Assembly (NCBI GenBank): GCA_021780585.1
Contig: JAJXYM010000434.1
Location: 1-5,435, forward strand
Direction of reading: 5' to 3'
DNA length: 5,435 bases
From: Deltaproteobacteria bacterium
GTDB taxonomy: Bacteria; Desulfobacterota; Binatia; Binatales; Binataceae
Positions 5,285-5,435 of this stretch are shown one piece after another. Position 1 is the stretch's first letter; every line of letters starts with the position of its first letter. The notes under the pieces are model-generated. The model was not told where the DNA came from. It saw only the letters and a program-made list of their open reading frames with translations, and searched no databases. A program made the translations under genes and the position numbers.

Positions 5285-5435
5285 ATGGAACCGCGCGAAA
5301 CATTGCAACCGGAATGGAAGGCCGATAATTACGCCCGTCACGCCCATTTCGTGCCCGCGCTGGGTGCGCCAGTGCTCGATTTGCTCGCGCCGCGCCCGGA
5401 CGAACGGATTCTCGACCTCGGATGCGGCGACAGAT
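5285..5435 (+). CDS. Class I SAM-dependent methyltransferase, N-terminal fragment (runs off the window)
   Basis: Fifty codons are visible before the window ends. The start ATG has a good GGAG 9 bp upstream. The sequence has the usual opening of small cytosolic methyltransferases: a WKADNYARHAHFVPALGAPV segment (residues 11-30), a helix VLDLLAPRPDER, then motif I ILDLGCGD (42-49), the glycine-rich SAM-binding loop. The WxAxxYAxHAxFV opening resembles trans-aconitate-methyltransferase-like and other Methyltransf_11/25 proteins; the substrate cannot be told. The residue after GCGD is Arg where Gly is usual, but it is the last full codon in the window. The gene diverges from the cobalamin/heme operon, so a functional link is not implied beyond possible shared control. 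Confidence 0.85.
   Translation, partial: MEPRETLQPEWKADNYARHAHFVPALGAPVLDLLAPRPDERILDLGCGDR

Overview
This is a GC-rich, gene-dense window from a bacterial chromosome. Coding density, codon use and gene families are bacterial. The taxon cannot be fixed from the sequence alone. An apparent selenoprotein, a HemQ-type heme enzyme and cobalamin genes in a high-GC background would suit an uncultured soil or groundwater lineage; this is a guess. No mobile element, tRNA, rRNA, CRISPR array or phage gene was seen.

Layout. (1) Left edge, + strand: the last codons of an unrecognised gene (stop at 114-116), followed by a small gene at 182-421. That small gene reads as a complete SelW-like (Rdx family) thioredoxin-fold protein only if the in-frame TGA at 212-214 is decoded as selenocysteine, giving a CVPU redox motif. 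A GC-rich hairpin at the right distance downstream of the TGA looks like a bacterial SECIS element. Conventional ORF calling misses or splits this gene. (2) A strong hairpin (439-473) sits in the short gap between this gene and the convergent hemQ, and probably ends transcription from both sides. (3) From 476 to 5130 four genes run on the - strand, in transcription order: a two-part glyoxalase-like (VOC) protein, cobB/cbiA, cobQ/cbiP and hemQ. The gaps are 9 bp, a 4-bp ATGA overlap and 57 bp, so they are probably co-transcribed. (4) Right edge, + strand: the start of a class I SAM-dependent methyltransferase, divergent from the operon. The gap of about 150 bp between them holds the only AT-rich patch that looks like a promoter.

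Function. CobB and CobQ are the two glutamine-dependent amidases of corrin ring maturation: a,c-diamidation, then b,d,e,g-amidation to cobyric acid. HemQ performs the last step of the coproporphyrin-dependent heme route. The operon therefore joins late steps of two tetrapyrrole pathways, led by a VOC protein of unknown role. The most notable item is the selenoprotein with its hairpin.
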